A stretch of DNA of 64,000 nucleotides from Gonioctena quinquepunctata (lineage: Eukaryota > Arthropoda > Insecta > Coleoptera > Chrysomelidae): contig JAFIRS010000775.1 in assembly GCA_018342105.1 (NCBI GenBank), positions 402,001-466,000 of the forward strand, written 5' to 3'. Of this stretch, positions 21,244-32,924 are shown in pieces. The position numbers and the translations under genes were made by a program. A model generated the notes under the pieces. The model had not been told where the DNA came from. It ran no database searches and saw only the letters and a program-made list of their open reading frames with translations. Position 1 is the stretch's first letter. The number at the start of each line of letters is the position of its first letter.

Positions 21244-21530
21244 AAAAACGTGGAGAGTGATGGGCATTAGAATTGTAGTGAACATTACCAATTATATGAT
21301 AGACATTTTTGATATTACTGAATAAGTAACTAAAGTAAGTATTTACATGAATTAAAATAAAGTAAGTATTTACATGAATTACATGTATAAGCATAATCCA
21401 GAAACATAATATAACCTCAAACGCATACAACGTGTATTTTTTTAATCTGTAGTAACATGGTCAAACTGTATCAATGACGATTCTTGAAAAAAAAACTACC
21501 TGTTCTATTTATAATTTTTCGATTAGGAAA

Positions 21531-22115
21531 ATAAAAAAATAAAAAACAACTTCTCATGTTTTCCAACAGACTTATGCGACCTAAAATATATTGACTCTTC
21601 ATGTAAAAAAAATCGGTTTGTGACTATACTGAAGAATCACTAAGAAAATTAATATTTTTTCAAATATAATTTCAACTAAATCTTATTTCCTAGAGATACA
21701 ATTGAAATTATATATAAGAAAATATCTAATCATATTGCAATTATCTCCAAAATTGTCGGTTAGTATATTTCACATCGAAACTGTTTCATGAGATGAAATA
21801 TTAATTTCAGTGCCCTAAGAAATATAAAAGACTTGGAAGTTATAAAAAAAATTTTTTTTTTTTTAAAATTTTTTAAAGTTAGATTTTCAAGAAGAATCTC
21901 CATTTATATTACATGATAGACATAGAATATAAATGCATTCGTGGTGGTATAAAAATTGAAAAAAAAACTCCATTTCAAATAGAATGTGACACCTTCAGAT
22001 GTCCATATAAATAACAAAAGGCCTTAGATCGTGATCTTTAATAATATTTTATTTACAGCCGTTTAAATTTTTTTGGGAATGTTCTGTTGTATCTATGAAA
22101 AGGCTATCACGAAAA
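21531..22115. other. no gene seen
   Basis: Very AT-rich with homopolymer A and T runs. Nothing beyond chance open frames. Confidence 0.6.
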
Positions 22116-22157
22116 GGGATGTCACGAAAAGAACTTGTCCTCTTTTCGTGACATCCC
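22116..22157. repeat. perfect 17-bp stem hairpin
   Basis: GGGATGTCACGAAAAGA (22116-22132), an 8-nt loop, then its exact reverse complement (22141-22157). A related partial arm ATCACGAAAAGG lies just upstream at about 22106. Confidence 0.9.
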
Positions 22158-24059
22158 TGGGACATCCTGAAAATCGCCACCTGCGGCGGACATTGGCTGT
22201 TCTATAAATGTTCTATTCATGTATAAACAGAACATCGCAGTGGATATTCAATGTCTCAAAATTTCGTACTTTTAACATCTCTGAGATGTTTTTGTGTTCG
22301 CTGGGTATAGACATAACGATTTCCGCAGAGTTGAAGGACCCTAGAGATTCGTTCCTTAAGGAAGTGGAAGTAGAAATACTGCTGAAATTTCATTGAATAA
22401 TTGGAATGAAAAAATCAGCACAGAGTTACCGAATGGAAATAAGCATATTGTGCAGTTTTAACAATTTCAAAGCTGAAAGTATCCTCACGGACACGGGATC
22501 AAAATAACGTTATCTCATCTACAGAAGAAAAATCAAAATCTTCAGGAGACTGTATCAAGATCAGTAGTATTATAACCGTGGTCATCTATAGCTGAGCTGT
22601 TGGTCGAAGACAAGCCCATGAAAACGAGTTGGCACTTATGGTTTACGGTGACAAGAGCTCCAAAGTTTTTATGGAAACATTAGAATAACGGGCAGACTGA
22701 GTCTGCTAGATTAAAATTATATTTCTAATGAAGGAGTCACAGTTTGTAATGAAAAATCTAAAAAATATATTGCGTTGGTCTACTGCACTGTAAGTGGGAG
22801 AGTCTAGACGAAACAATGGTTGTGTACCAAATGACCTTGCCAAAATATCAAAAGAATGAAGTGTCAGAGCAACTCAACAGTAGTCGCGCATAAATCAAAT
22901 CAAACGCGAACTTTATACAACTGTTGGACCGAATCCAAATAATATAACTACTTATATTCTGGGTACCTTGTGATATTGAGAAATGAAGAATTAATGAACT
23001 TCACTACACAAATGCACCAAATGTTTCAATATACTAGAAATATCGTGATTCAAAAAAAATCTCACAGAATTAAAAAAACAAGAATAAAATACACAAATAA
23101 CGAAATCTCAAGAAAAATGTTGGATAATGTAAAATTAATAAAGATATTTCTTTGGCTATTAAATATTTTCGTCAACCTTCGGAAAAATTGTCGTTGCATT
23201 CATATCATATTTATTTCGAATATTCTAATTTGTTTCAAAAAATAAAAGTATATTTTGATCAATAATTAATTTGGGTTGAAACATTTAGGAAAAAATGTTA
23301 TGGAAATATAAACGTTTCCCAATTATTTTGCAGAATTTTCTGAATGAAAGAAAGTATTTCATCTCCTAGATAATAAAAAACCACAATATATTCATGAATG
23401 GTATATCACCAACACTGACGGATGAGTTTCTGGCAATAAATCAGCAAATGCATAGAGAGACTCTAGTCGAGCAGCACATTGTGATATCGAGAGGACTATT
23501 GATAGGTTTCAGAAAGATATGCCGGGTCATCTGCTGCGTTATGTCGAAGAGTAGCAGTTGGAGTTGGAATCGTATTACGTTGGAAAATCGAAATGATTAT
23601 AGTCCATCCAATATCAATTGCAGAAGCTGTTTCTATAGGGAGCAAATGAAAACTCACTTCGCTAATACGAGCGTATATGCGAAGAAACTGAACGAAAAAT
23701 AATCTGTACTACTCATAAACATTTTCCGTCGGCAGATGGTAGATCAAGAGAGCCGATAGTCAACGTGGACGTGAGTGATAGCTGTCGCTTTTCTACAACC
23801 GATTCGTCTTGGCCAATCGTCGGACATCGATGCTTGTATAGGCGTGTCTATACGATGGAAGGTCATAAATCACGCGTTATAATTGTGTTTTAATAGCTCT
23901 GAAAGATTAAAAACCAGTAGCGTCTGTGGTCTTGGTGTGTGCCGATCGAAATACGTTTTAGGATATTCTAGTAACCTACATCAAACAATGAAAGAAATTA
24001 TTTTTCTTTCTTAATGTATTTGTATAAATAAAAGCTTGTCTTTAATTTTTTTAATTTTT
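22158..24059. other. no gene recognised
   Basis: Open frames at 22208-22396, 22970-23245 and 23394-23702 are short and show no domain or splice structure I trust. The 23750-23960 part is somewhat GC-richer and may be an element end. Confidence 0.5.
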
Positions 24060-24182
24060 GGAACGTAGTTCCTTATCGCGCGTTGCGAAAGAGGGCTAGA
24101 CGGAATAAATTAAGACCAAAAGTTGTAACGAGACTTTCGCTATGGTTATAAGCCGTGCGGCGTGCGCGTGTTTCTATGTCTG

Positions 24183-24204
24183 TCTCTCTCTCTCTCTCTC
24201 TCTC
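24183..24204. repeat. (CT)n microsatellite
   Basis: About 22 bp of CT dinucleotides, upstream of the exon at 24325. Confidence 0.9.
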
Positions 24205-24324
24205 ATAGAAAGCAAGCCAGTTATTTTCGTTTCGTCTTTCTATTTCACATTGAACAGTGTGGTGTCGCGACGATTATTTTTGTTGAGTGTATACAGGTTT
24301 TTTGTACATAATAAATAATAAAAA

Positions 24325-24389
24325 ATGATAAAAATAATGAATCCTGACAGTGTTTCTGCACAAGTTCCGGATATTGCTGATGGAGTTAG
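24325..24389 (+). CDS. orphan first coding exon with splice donor
   Basis: An ATG at 24325 (a second in frame at 24337) opens 21 codons plus two bases, ending AG followed by GTAAGT at 24390. The peptide NPDSVSAQVPDIADGV is not recognised. The next exon was not found; only degenerate repeats follow. Given the inverted ends around it, this may be the start of a transposon gene rather than a host gene. Confidence 0.35.
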
Positions 24390-24429
24390 GTAAGTAGAGA
24401 TTTTATACAGACAATAATAAATGCCTATG

Positions 24430-24651
24430 TATTTTCAGCAAGTACGCATTATAACCTCTCTTCACTATTGTGCTAACCAAGTCATACGCGTTATAATCTC
24501 TCCATTATTGTGTGTTTAGCAAGTGTACGCGTCATAACTTTAATAAATTTAAAAGCAAATTATATTTTAATATTACAATATCAATGCGTATGTATTTAGC
24601 AAGCCGTGCGTGTTCTAACCTATACGTTGTTGTGTTTACGAAGTCGAGAGA

Positions 24652-24695
<44 letters not shown>

Positions 24696-24745
24696 TCTGT
24701 TGTGTTTAAAAAGTCCCGCGCATCTATGACGTGTACTAAAGAATA
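24430..24745. repeat. degenerate tandem repeats with ACGCGTTATAAC-like core
   Basis: Variants of AGCAAGTACGCATTATAACC, CATACGCGTTATAATCTC, GTACGCGTCATAAC and CGTGCGTGTTCTAACC recur every 40-80 bp, each followed by TTGTGTTT-like sequence. Two (TA)n tracts (24653-24690 and 24757-24778) lie at the right side. Confidence 0.65.
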
Positions 24746-24856
24746 GACAGACAGAGTATATATATATATATATATATAAAAAATATTATCATAACTTAAA
24801 AAAATAAAAAAATTATTACAATTCCTTCACTAATTAATCGAAAGGAACTTCGTTCC

Positions 24857-25112
24857 ATCCGGGTGTCCCTTGACACCTCTCAAGTTTTTTTAATTATTTA
24901 TGAAGTATTTTTGATATCTCAAAATACCTAAATAAAATTAGTTATCTCCGCCACTGCTGCTCACAGGATTTGGCCGCAAGACTTTTTTATGTTGATTTGT
25001 TGAAAATATAAACAGAATGTTCATAAAATCAGATGTGGAATCATCTGCGACTGATAGATAAACTTTAGTCACTATCTTCCATCGTCAAGATAACCTCTTG
25101 TGGGGTATTCAT
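24857..25112. other. no gene recognised
   Basis: Short AT-rich spacer between the candidate transposon and the foldback. Nothing seen in it. Confidence 0.5.
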
Positions 25113-25572
25113 GTTGAAAAGGGAAACATTCTCAATTGAATATTGATAGAAAGATTTTTCTGTGAATTGAAAAATCCACGATTAAAATGAAGTTATTTTT
25201 TGTGAATGTCTAACAGAAACAACTACTTCCCCGGCTAAAGCCACGCTGGACATTGAACTACATCTGATAGATATTCTGAAAAGGCCCTAACTCAAAAGAA
25301 AAAATCTGAAATTGAAAATTTGCATTTTCATTCAGATAGTTATTTGAATTTCTATTCCAGTCTTAATTAGAAAATCAAATAACTATATGAATGAAATGCA
25401 AATTCAATTCAGTTTCTTAGACCTCAGAATATCTATCAGAGTAGTTCAATCACTTAGCCGAATATGTTTCTGTTAGACATTCACAAAAAATAACTTCATT
25501 TTAATTGTGGATTTTTCAATTCACAGAAAAATCTTTCTATCAATATTCAATTGAGAATGTTTCCCTTTCAAC
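25113..25572. repeat. 460-bp foldback (palindromic MITE-like) element
   Basis: The outer arms (25113 onward and ending 25572; GTTGAAAAGGGAAACATT against AATGTTTCCCTTTCAAC) pair over about 105 bp with few mismatches. Inner arms continue the pairing (GATAGATATTCTGA against TCAGAATATCTATC; AAATTTGCATTTTCATTCA against its partner). Nearly the whole unit can fold as one hairpin. No coding capacity, and no clear target duplication. Confidence 0.85.
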
Positions 25573-26139
25573 TTTTTTATGCTTCTGCAATTGATATTGG
25601 GAAAACTATACCTGTTTGTTGTGATAGTTTTCCAACATGGTGAGAGTTAGTTCCTATTCGAAATCAAAAAGCTACCACAGCAAAGGCCTTTATGCAGAAT
25701 GTGATATTTGTTTGTAAACGATGTGGTAATTTGATTATTCTCGTTTCGGGCGTCCATCGTCTTAATGGATTTGAAAGTTTTTCACGATTTCGATTTCTCG
25801 TATCTGCAATCGTCAAGCTTAGGGGCTACTTACTATTTTATATGTCTGACGGTGCATTGGTCCATGCAATTCCACCATGTGCAGTGATGCGTACGATTTC
25901 GCGCGGTGTGGTGTTGCGTGAAGTTTCGCCCCTCTGCAGTCCACCAGAAAGAGCAATTAGTGGTTTCCAAACGTCCCTGATCTCAATGCTTGGATGACTG
26001 AAAGCTCATTGGCTTCGATACAGGCGGCATCTATGAACTTTCGTTTGAACCAATGCTTGTCTCTGTGTAGAACGCTTGCATTCTCCCATATAATTTAATG
26101 ATACTAAGTCCAGGCGCGGTCAGCAATTTCCCGCGTTGT

Positions 26140-26440
26140 GAAAATTGTATTCAGTCAATTTAACGGATAACGGCCTTCTTTTTTTCTCCTATATAGGAAT
26201 CTCCGCATTTACGTGGCACTTCATGAATGCAGTTTTTGCTAATTTCGGTTCCATTGTCAGGTTTGGTCTTGATGAGGAAACTCAGTGAAGTACTGCCAGA
26301 TTTGAAGCCTCTTGTTGGTGTACTTGTTCCCTGTGCTTCGTTGTTGCTCTTCAGATGTCTTCGTTTTCACGAGTTGTTTCAATACTACTCCCAGGAGTTT
26401 CCCTGGGTATCTATTTCAGTGTAGGTTCTCGCTGGTGTGG
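26140..26440 (-). pseudogene. Penelope GIY-YIG endonuclease remnant
   Basis: On the - strand near 26240-26190: CIHEVPRKCGDSYIGEKKKA, a GIY-YIG motif in its usual Penelope context. The catalytic Arg region after it is degraded by stops. The linker from RT (26430-26250) is non-conserved. Confidence 0.7.
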
Positions 26441-26441
26441 T

Positions 26442-26789
26442 TTATTTCGGCATCGTTGTTGTTGCATATGTGCATCGATCTTTCCACACCAATGTTCTTA
26501 AGATCACTCTCTCTGTCGAACTCGGATCGTTGGAGCTGCAGTTGAGATACTGTCCCGTATGTGTCTTATTTCTATAGACAGAGGTACGCATGCCTTCGCC
26601 TGTTCTCTCAACATTCACATAAAGGAAAGGTAAGGTACTGTTGGTTTCCATTTCCATGGTGAATTTGATCGAATCCCTGATGCTGTTGATTATTGGGAAG
26701 AAATTCTGGAGGTGATTCCATATAATGAATGTGTCATCCACGTACCTCAACCACAGTTCCAAGTTCAATATATCTTTGATGGTGTCCAC
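26442..26789 (-). pseudogene. Penelope-type reverse transcriptase core
   Basis: A 115-codon frame with YVDD, IKFTMEMETNSTLPFLYV and NKTHTGQYLNCSSNDP, covering the palm and thumb of a Penelope RT. The usual LPFLDV has become LPFLYV. N-terminal blocks are in another frame at 27163-26972. A partial, frameshifted remnant. Confidence 0.85.
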
Positions 26790-27170
26790 AAAGTGTTTAG
26801 TATTCCTGGCAAATGAGCGGCTATTTCCTTGTAAGGGTTGTAATATTGGCAGGAGGTATTTTGTTGATTTGTGGGTTGGTGGATTCCGGCAGCTGGTGGT
26901 AGGTCTCAGCGGCCTGGTTTGTGGAGTCCGTAGAGATGAGGTGGTTTGCTGTAGTCTGACGTCAGGTGTGACTATTCGTTTTCTGGATTGAAAATTTTAT
27001 ATTTCCTCAGAGTGTTGTAGATCTTCCTTTCTATAGTGAGTGTTGGATCCTTTTGTAAAAGTTTATAGTTTCCTGTGTGGAGGAGTACCGACTCTATCTT
27101 GTCAACATATGTTTGGGTATTCATAATGGCCATGACATTACCTTCGTCGGATGAAAGAATCATCGATTGA

Positions 27171-29519
27171 TCCTATGGTAGGATTTTTTGGACCCTCTTT
27201 CTCCAGCACTGATTTTTTTTTTCGGGGATTTTGCTCCTTCTCAAGTCTCCCTTTTACCTTCCATCTGAATTATTCTGCCTGGATATGGTTCATTTTGGTG
27301 CTGGTTGACCCCACACAGCTTTCGAAGCACTCTCATAGAGAAATATATTTCGAATCCGAATTATGATGGGTGTTGATATATTTGGGAATAGAAAAAACTC
27401 GAGTGACATAATTTCACTTGTAGTCAGATATAATGGTAGATATTCAGTCGAATCCTTGTGAAGGAATTAGGTTTAGGGGTAGTTTATTCTATCATGTGAA
27501 ATGACTTTCCACGAATCAACAGGTGGTCACAGAAAGCGCAATGAAATTGTAATTTGATGTGCTAGTTCAGCTGTCACCCAAATATTGGGAAAGGAAGTTG
27601 TAGAAGTCCGTGGAGGACCTCAAATAAATACTGGTCAACATAAAAAATGTGGTAGATAACTTCTGACATCTAGTCTAACAAATGAGGGAACAGAATAGCG
27701 GTAAGACAGAAAGGCTGGGTTGGAGATGCCGTTTGGCTGTATCACCCTCACAAAAGTCATAATCCAAAATACTCGGAAAATAAAAAGATCCTCGATGCGA
27801 GAACAAAAAAATTAACGATTTGATATTTCGAATCCAACCGAACTCAAAGAAGATGTGCTGCACATTTAGACACTTGCCCGATAAAGATGCAATGATCCCT
27901 TCAAGTCAGATCCAGCTGAAAGCAAAAGGTAAGCCGTGGGTGGTTGACGAATAAGGATGGTGGTGAATTATTCAAATGTAGACGGTGTTAGGATTCTGAT
28001 TGTTGAAAAAAATTCTATAGACTCTGTAGAACCTTCCATACTCGTTTGTATGAGCCTATTTGCATTGCAGTTTGAAATTGAATCATTTTGAGTTCACAGC
28101 AAGGAACATTTTGAGTTCACAGCAAGTGAAATTGTATGAAACTATTGTCAGTTATTATTGTACTCAAGATTCATTCAATGATAGGATTATTCTTAAGTGT
28201 GCAATGATTCTCAAATGTGATAGGATTATTTCCCGTTCCTGCCGTATATACAAAGTGTTCAAATGGGAATTTATCTGATCTATTGACAAATATTCTCAAA
28301 ACTATTGTGTTGGAAATATATCCAGGTGAATGAATATCCGGATCCATTTTGAAAGATTCCGTATACTCTTGCTCTCTTTTTGGGCACTCGCCTTCGTATA
28401 TACCGTTGCCACTTCAGGGAATCGTTGCAAAGTAAGCAGTAAATTGAATGCACTCTGGACAAAAAATTTAATGAAGTTTCAATTTCCATTTGGACCACCA
28501 AAGATAACAATGAATATCGGTATCAATGAATTTTCTAGTACATTATCAGAAATGATCATCTCATAAAGTTATACTGACCTTCACCTCATTTCCTATCATT
28601 CAGTTACTCATGAATATCAGTGAATACGAGTATGGAAAAATATAACATAGAATGATGAATCGACGCGGGATAAGAAAATATTGAACAATTTGAAATCGAC
28701 TCCCTGATAAAATGCTAATTTCATATATGAAAGACTCGCCGCTTTATGATTGATCTTCGATTTACCACACCGGGTAGTTCATTGATTACTCTATTTGCCC
28801 AGAATTGCATATTTGTCTCTGATCCAGTGAAATGGTAGCGAAAAAGCCCCTCTTGTGGTCAAAATTCAAGTAGTCGGTTTCTCTGCTGTTCTATATGTTT
28901 TTTGGGGTAATGAATCCAAATGTGAGGTTTGCCGACAACATTTTCGCACCGTATTCAGTTTTTTGCCCGTACCGTTGAAACTATGCATTTTATCGGAAAT
29001 ACCATTCCATACAAAGTTTAAGTAGACAAAATTTGCTATTTCATAAATAAAAAAAAGAATATACCGCCAAAGGGTGAGGAGTTAGGGCGAGATTAAAAAT
29101 GTACGAAATTAACGTCCTTCGCAAAAAAATAGCGTGCCTTGTCGGTTTTTCGCAGATAACTCATAATCTACTCATTTATCGAAGAAAGAGCAATAAAAAA
29201 TAATTCCTTTTCTACAGATAACAGGTATTGTTACGAAAATCGCTATTTATTTATTTTAGGACACCTAAGTAAAATTGAAAAATCTACAGGCATCTATTCC
29301 TGGCGAATAAAATGTCCCGTATATCGTTTCCAAGACACGCAGTGTCGAACTTATGTATTTCTTTCTCGTTTTCAGAAAATATTCCAAATTCACGTGGTTT
29401 TTGAATGTTAGAATCTAAATATGTTGATTGCAGGATGTGCTTATGTCCCATATTATTGAAATCCCGAGGGTTATTACCAGATTACCCATATTTAATTGCT
29501 TCTCTTGTAGGACAAATAC
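27171..29519. other. no gene recognised
   Basis: Mixed AT-rich DNA with short open frames on both strands (27151-27366, 28060-28278, 28280-28566), none with a domain. A 20-bp sequence, CATTTTGAGTTCACAGCAAG, is tandemly repeated at about 28085-28125. Confidence 0.5.
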
Positions 29520-29990
29520 CGATCGAGAGTTTCTGAACAACATACTACCTCAGAGTGTTGAAAGATCCTGAGGCAGATTTGGAGGACCTCATGAAGGCTG
29601 GAGACCGCCTTGTACTCATCTCAGAAACAACCGATGTAATTGAGTGAGATGATATGTTCAAGTCGGCCTCAAACATCGCCTCCCGTCCCCCAACACGGGC
29701 TGCCGCTCGCAAGCATTCATTGCGAGTATATTTGCAGGTGCAACTGTGGCTAGGGCAGATCACCTTCTCGAAGATACCTGAGGAATTGGGATGGAGCCCA
29801 TTACTACCTCTGACTTCCCTGCTCCTGAAAATTTCGTCCACTTTGTGTCGTGCAGGTGCCGCAAGTTCTGCACGAAGAACTGCGGATGCAAGAAACCTGG
29901 CCTGTTTTGCACGAATATGTAGATGTGTACAAAGGGTGGCCTATTTCTGCTGCGACCTTTGCAAATCTTTGTGGTTTGCTTGATATTTAG
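29520..29990 (+). pseudogene. cysteine-rich (CXC-type) repeat-associated ORF remnant
   Basis: One frame reads PTRAAARKHSLRVYLQVQLW and PEELGW. After a frame change, ENFVHFVSCRCRK is followed by CGCKKPGLFC and CRC, a run of Cys pairs like the tesmin/TSO1 CXC pattern. From recall, the order 'AAxxHSLRVYxQVQxWLG - GW - C.C...C.C' is shared by many unnamed insect proteins that behave as repeats. Function unknown. Frameshifted, so a dead copy. Confidence 0.55.
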
Positions 29991-30660
29991 ATGACTTGTG
30001 CGAGCTTCGTCCTTTTTAGTATGTTTAGGATCCCTGACAGTGGCTCAGCAACGTAGCTTTCTGCCTCTGGGTATTCCATTCCCCTCTGTGAAAACCTTGT
30101 TCTTGCTATTGGCTATGTGCAAAGTGCTTGGTGGGGACAGTGAAATCGATTGCAGCGCACGCCTTGGCAGAAATGTGAAACACAATCGGGTCTGTCAAAT
30201 TTGTTTTGATTATTCCACGTTAAATTCGTTGTGTTGCGAACTGTACAAATAATGAAAAAAATAGTTGATGTAAATTTTATATTTATCTAAAATCGGCATG
30301 GAAATTGGAGCCAAGAAAGAAATCGAGGGCTGCTGTAAAAACTTGAAAGTAAGTGACAACCTCATATTACGATTTCAATCAATTTTATTTGCGCAATATT
30401 ATGAGTTCACACGTTTGTAAAAACGTGTTATGGCAAGGAGGAACACATAAGTCTCACCAAATCAACCGAAAACTGGAAAAATAACTGAAATTAATCCAAC
30501 TCAACTCAACAACAACGCAGGGTACTTACAATCAAAGATGTTTTGTAGAATGTTAATTTCACTGGTGTTTGCCTAATATTATGGACGTGCTTGTATTAAA
30601 TATCTTTGTCCGTTAATTCTCAGCTCTTCAACATTTCTCAAATGTGCTGAAGCTAATTCA
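29991..30660. other. no gene recognised
   Basis: A short open frame at 29998-30252 has no domain. Nothing else is seen. Confidence 0.5.
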
Positions 30661-30782
30661 TTATCTTTCATCACAGTTTGAGGTTGAAAAGATATGTTTT
30701 GTGCTTTCAAATCCTGTTCTCATTAAAATCAATTTGTTTAACTCACAAATATTATAAATTGCTCTCAGATATCGACAATGTT

Positions 30783-31400
30783 TCAAGTTTTTCTCTTGAT
30801 TTTGATTTCTGCCGCGAGCGAAGGCGATGCTTTTCTGAGAAATATTTTGGCCTGTCTCTGTCCTGGAGATTGTTTCCACCAGCTTTGGGCCTGTTTTTCG
30901 ACCCACTTGCTAATTGTTTTCCTAACCGTTGCTTTTGCTATGCCGCAGCAGGGTTCCGGGCCGTAGAATGCCATCGACGAGCCTTGTCTGGCCAGTTCGT
31001 CGGCTTTTTCGTTCCCTTGGTGACCTTTGTGTCCTGGAACCCATGCCAGGGTCACTTTCTTATGGTTTGCTAGTTCATTCAGGGCACAGGCACAGTCCCA
31101 CACAAGTTTGGAGTTAACTTGTGTGGCAGTGGTGTATTGCTGCTACTTCCGCTTGAAATACTGTAGTGTCTTTTGACAGGCTCATTGGGATCTTTATCCT
31201 TGGTTTTTGCCCTTATATTCCGGCTCCGACTCCTTCTTCGGTCTTCGAGCCGTCAGTGTACCAGATTGATGCTGCGCTGATGGATGCTACTCCCTCCCAG
31301 TGTTTTCTGTCTGGTATATTAACTTCGTATTTTCTACTGAAGTTGTATTTAGTTATCATGGAGTTGCTGGACATTCTTGTAGTTGGATCAGCCCTTTTCT
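30783..31400 (-). pseudogene. LINE RT C-terminus and RNase H domain (I/R1-like), antisense
   Basis: From about 31390 down on the - strand: KYEVNIPD-like end of RT, then IWYTDGSKTEEGVGAGIY with the first RNase H Asp, KDTTVFQAEVAAI with the Glu, and in a clean frame (31103-30783) VTLAWVPGHKGHQGNEKADE with the HxGxxxNExAD block. The tail has FYGPEPCCGI and KWVEKQAQSWWK. LINE groups with a C-terminal RNase H include I and some R1 relatives. A partial, 5'-truncated copy with at least one stop. Confidence 0.85.
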
Positions 31401-32839
31401 AGCATTTGATATTCTGTCCCATGGAGTTTGATGATGGGTGACGGCCCTTGCATGAGTCTGTAGGTGACAGCTCTTGTTTTGCACGAATGTGTGCAAATTG
31501 TGAGGGGAACTGCAGCAACCTCGTGCAGTACGATCCGGAGGACGACCATGATGACGTGTCATCCATCTCAACATCACCTTATATCTACTATTAACATTTA
31601 CTACAATCGCACTTTCATATGGTTTTACTTGAACCCACCTAGAATTAAAGTAAACATATCACATGAATGTCAATGAAAGATTCAGGTTGTTTATGTGACG
31701 AAGGTGCCGTATAGACTTATATAAATACTGCGGCTTCGTGGTTTATCCAAATCCGCAAAGAGTTAAAATACTTTAACATTATTGCGGCATGTCTGGCAGC
31801 CATTTTGTTGGCATGAAAATTGCGACATTCGGATGAATATGTTTTCGCCTCAAGCATTTTCATCTACTACCACTCTACTTCTAACTTTAGGCTCTCATTG
31901 AAATGCCATGTATGGATCAAGGGTTTCATAAAAACAATTTCCTTAGAATCGACTTATATGGCAACAACCCCATATGCCATAATAAGTTGGAAGTCTTTTC
32001 ACCAGTTTATTAAAAATCGACTCATTTATATAATTAATTCTTCACCGGCAATTCTTTTACTTCCCTATCACCAACTCCAGTCAAATATTTCAGAAACTCT
32101 TAAGATTCTATTCCACTATACCAGCAACAAACTTAAAATTAATGAACTAATTCCTTTCGTAATCTCTCACACTGCTTCTATATTTTTCAAAATATAATTT
32201 AACAAATTTGAATAAAGTCAACACCCGAAATCATAAATCTGACAATATTGCACACAATTGGATTCTGATTTTTTAAGTTAAAAAAGTAAAAATATACTAG
32301 AGTCATGAAGTTTTATTGTTGGAATCAATATTATAAATGTGATTCTTCGAACCAGACACATACAAAATGAGTGGAAATGTTCACAAGCCGTGTCTTTATC
32401 AAAATGATTTTTTATTCTCATGACATGTACTAAACATTTTATTTTCTGTTTGTACATAACAATCATTGAATACCTTTTAGATAAGCACTGAAGATGACCG
32501 TAGGCACTTTGCTTCAATACACAAAAATAATTTTCATGGTTTAGGTATGGTGCGATTTTGGGTATTAGTATTTCACATGTTTTACTGTTTTTCTAATTTG
32601 CGGTGCGGTATTCCCTAGCAATAGTGTTTCAACAATAATTTATTGGCATTGACAAAAAATGACAATGAATTGGATTTTAGATTAGATCAATTGTTTGGTT
32701 CTTTTTTCATAGCATATCAGGCGATGCCATCGAGATTATCAAACCAAAAAACCTAACAAATAGTCTAAACAAACAGATTTCATTCACTAGCAAAATAATC
32801 TATGATAACACCAATACAACTTACCTTGATAGAATAAAA
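31401..32839. other. no gene recognised
   Basis: AT-rich. The open frame at 31820-32197 is hydrophobic and low in complexity, with no domain. Confidence 0.5.
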
Positions 32840-32924
32840 TGGTAAAGTAATAGTAGATAAGATTAACGAACTCGATGCAGAATTAGATCAAGTCAGCGGC
32901 GTACTCAAAATTGCACATTGTAAG

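Larger units (their letters stand above)
20178..21530. repeat. 690-bp tandem duplication
   Basis: Copy 1 at about 20178-20860 and copy 2 at about 20869-21530, offset 690 bp, same orientation. The flanking parts differ at about 8 percent of positions with small indels, while about 145 bp around the exon-like core show no difference. Copy 2 has a small internal re-duplication (TAAAGTAAGTATTTACATGA at about 21333 and 21360). Confidence 0.85.
24060..24856 (+). mobile_element. candidate DNA transposon with short inverted ends
   Basis: The left end GGAACGTAGTTCCTTATCG (24060) and the reverse complement of the right end, GGAACGAAGTTCCTTTCG (right block 24844-24856 plus flank), match over about 17 of 19 positions. 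Each end is itself nearly palindromic. Inside lie a (CT)n tract, an exon-like start with a splice donor, and degenerate repeats. No transposase body is present, so this would be a truncated or non-autonomous copy. Family not recognised. Confidence 0.35.
25690..27170 (-). mobile_element. Penelope-like element (RT plus GIY-YIG), decayed
   Basis: Reading on the - strand from 27170: an early RT block (MILSSDEGNVMAIMNT), a spacer with LYGLHKPGRPLRP-like sequence in another frame, the catalytic block LRYVDDTFIIW with LPFLYVNVER and TSVYRNKTHTGQYL, then the GIY-YIG block VPRKCGDSYIGE. RT followed by GIY-YIG endonuclease is diagnostic of Penelope-like retroelements. Frame changes and stops are frequent. 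The terminal part (25690-25810) matches 47880-47990 in this window. Confidence 0.85.

Noticed and set aside
22208..22396. 62-codon ORF ending DPRDSFLKEVEVEILLKFH as a gene
   Set aside because: Charged ending looks protein-like, but no family, splice signal or conservation evidence is visible.
26725..26991. + strand ORFs across 25690-27366 as host genes
   Set aside because: They are antisense to the Penelope-like RT and GIY-YIG blocks, which explain the region.
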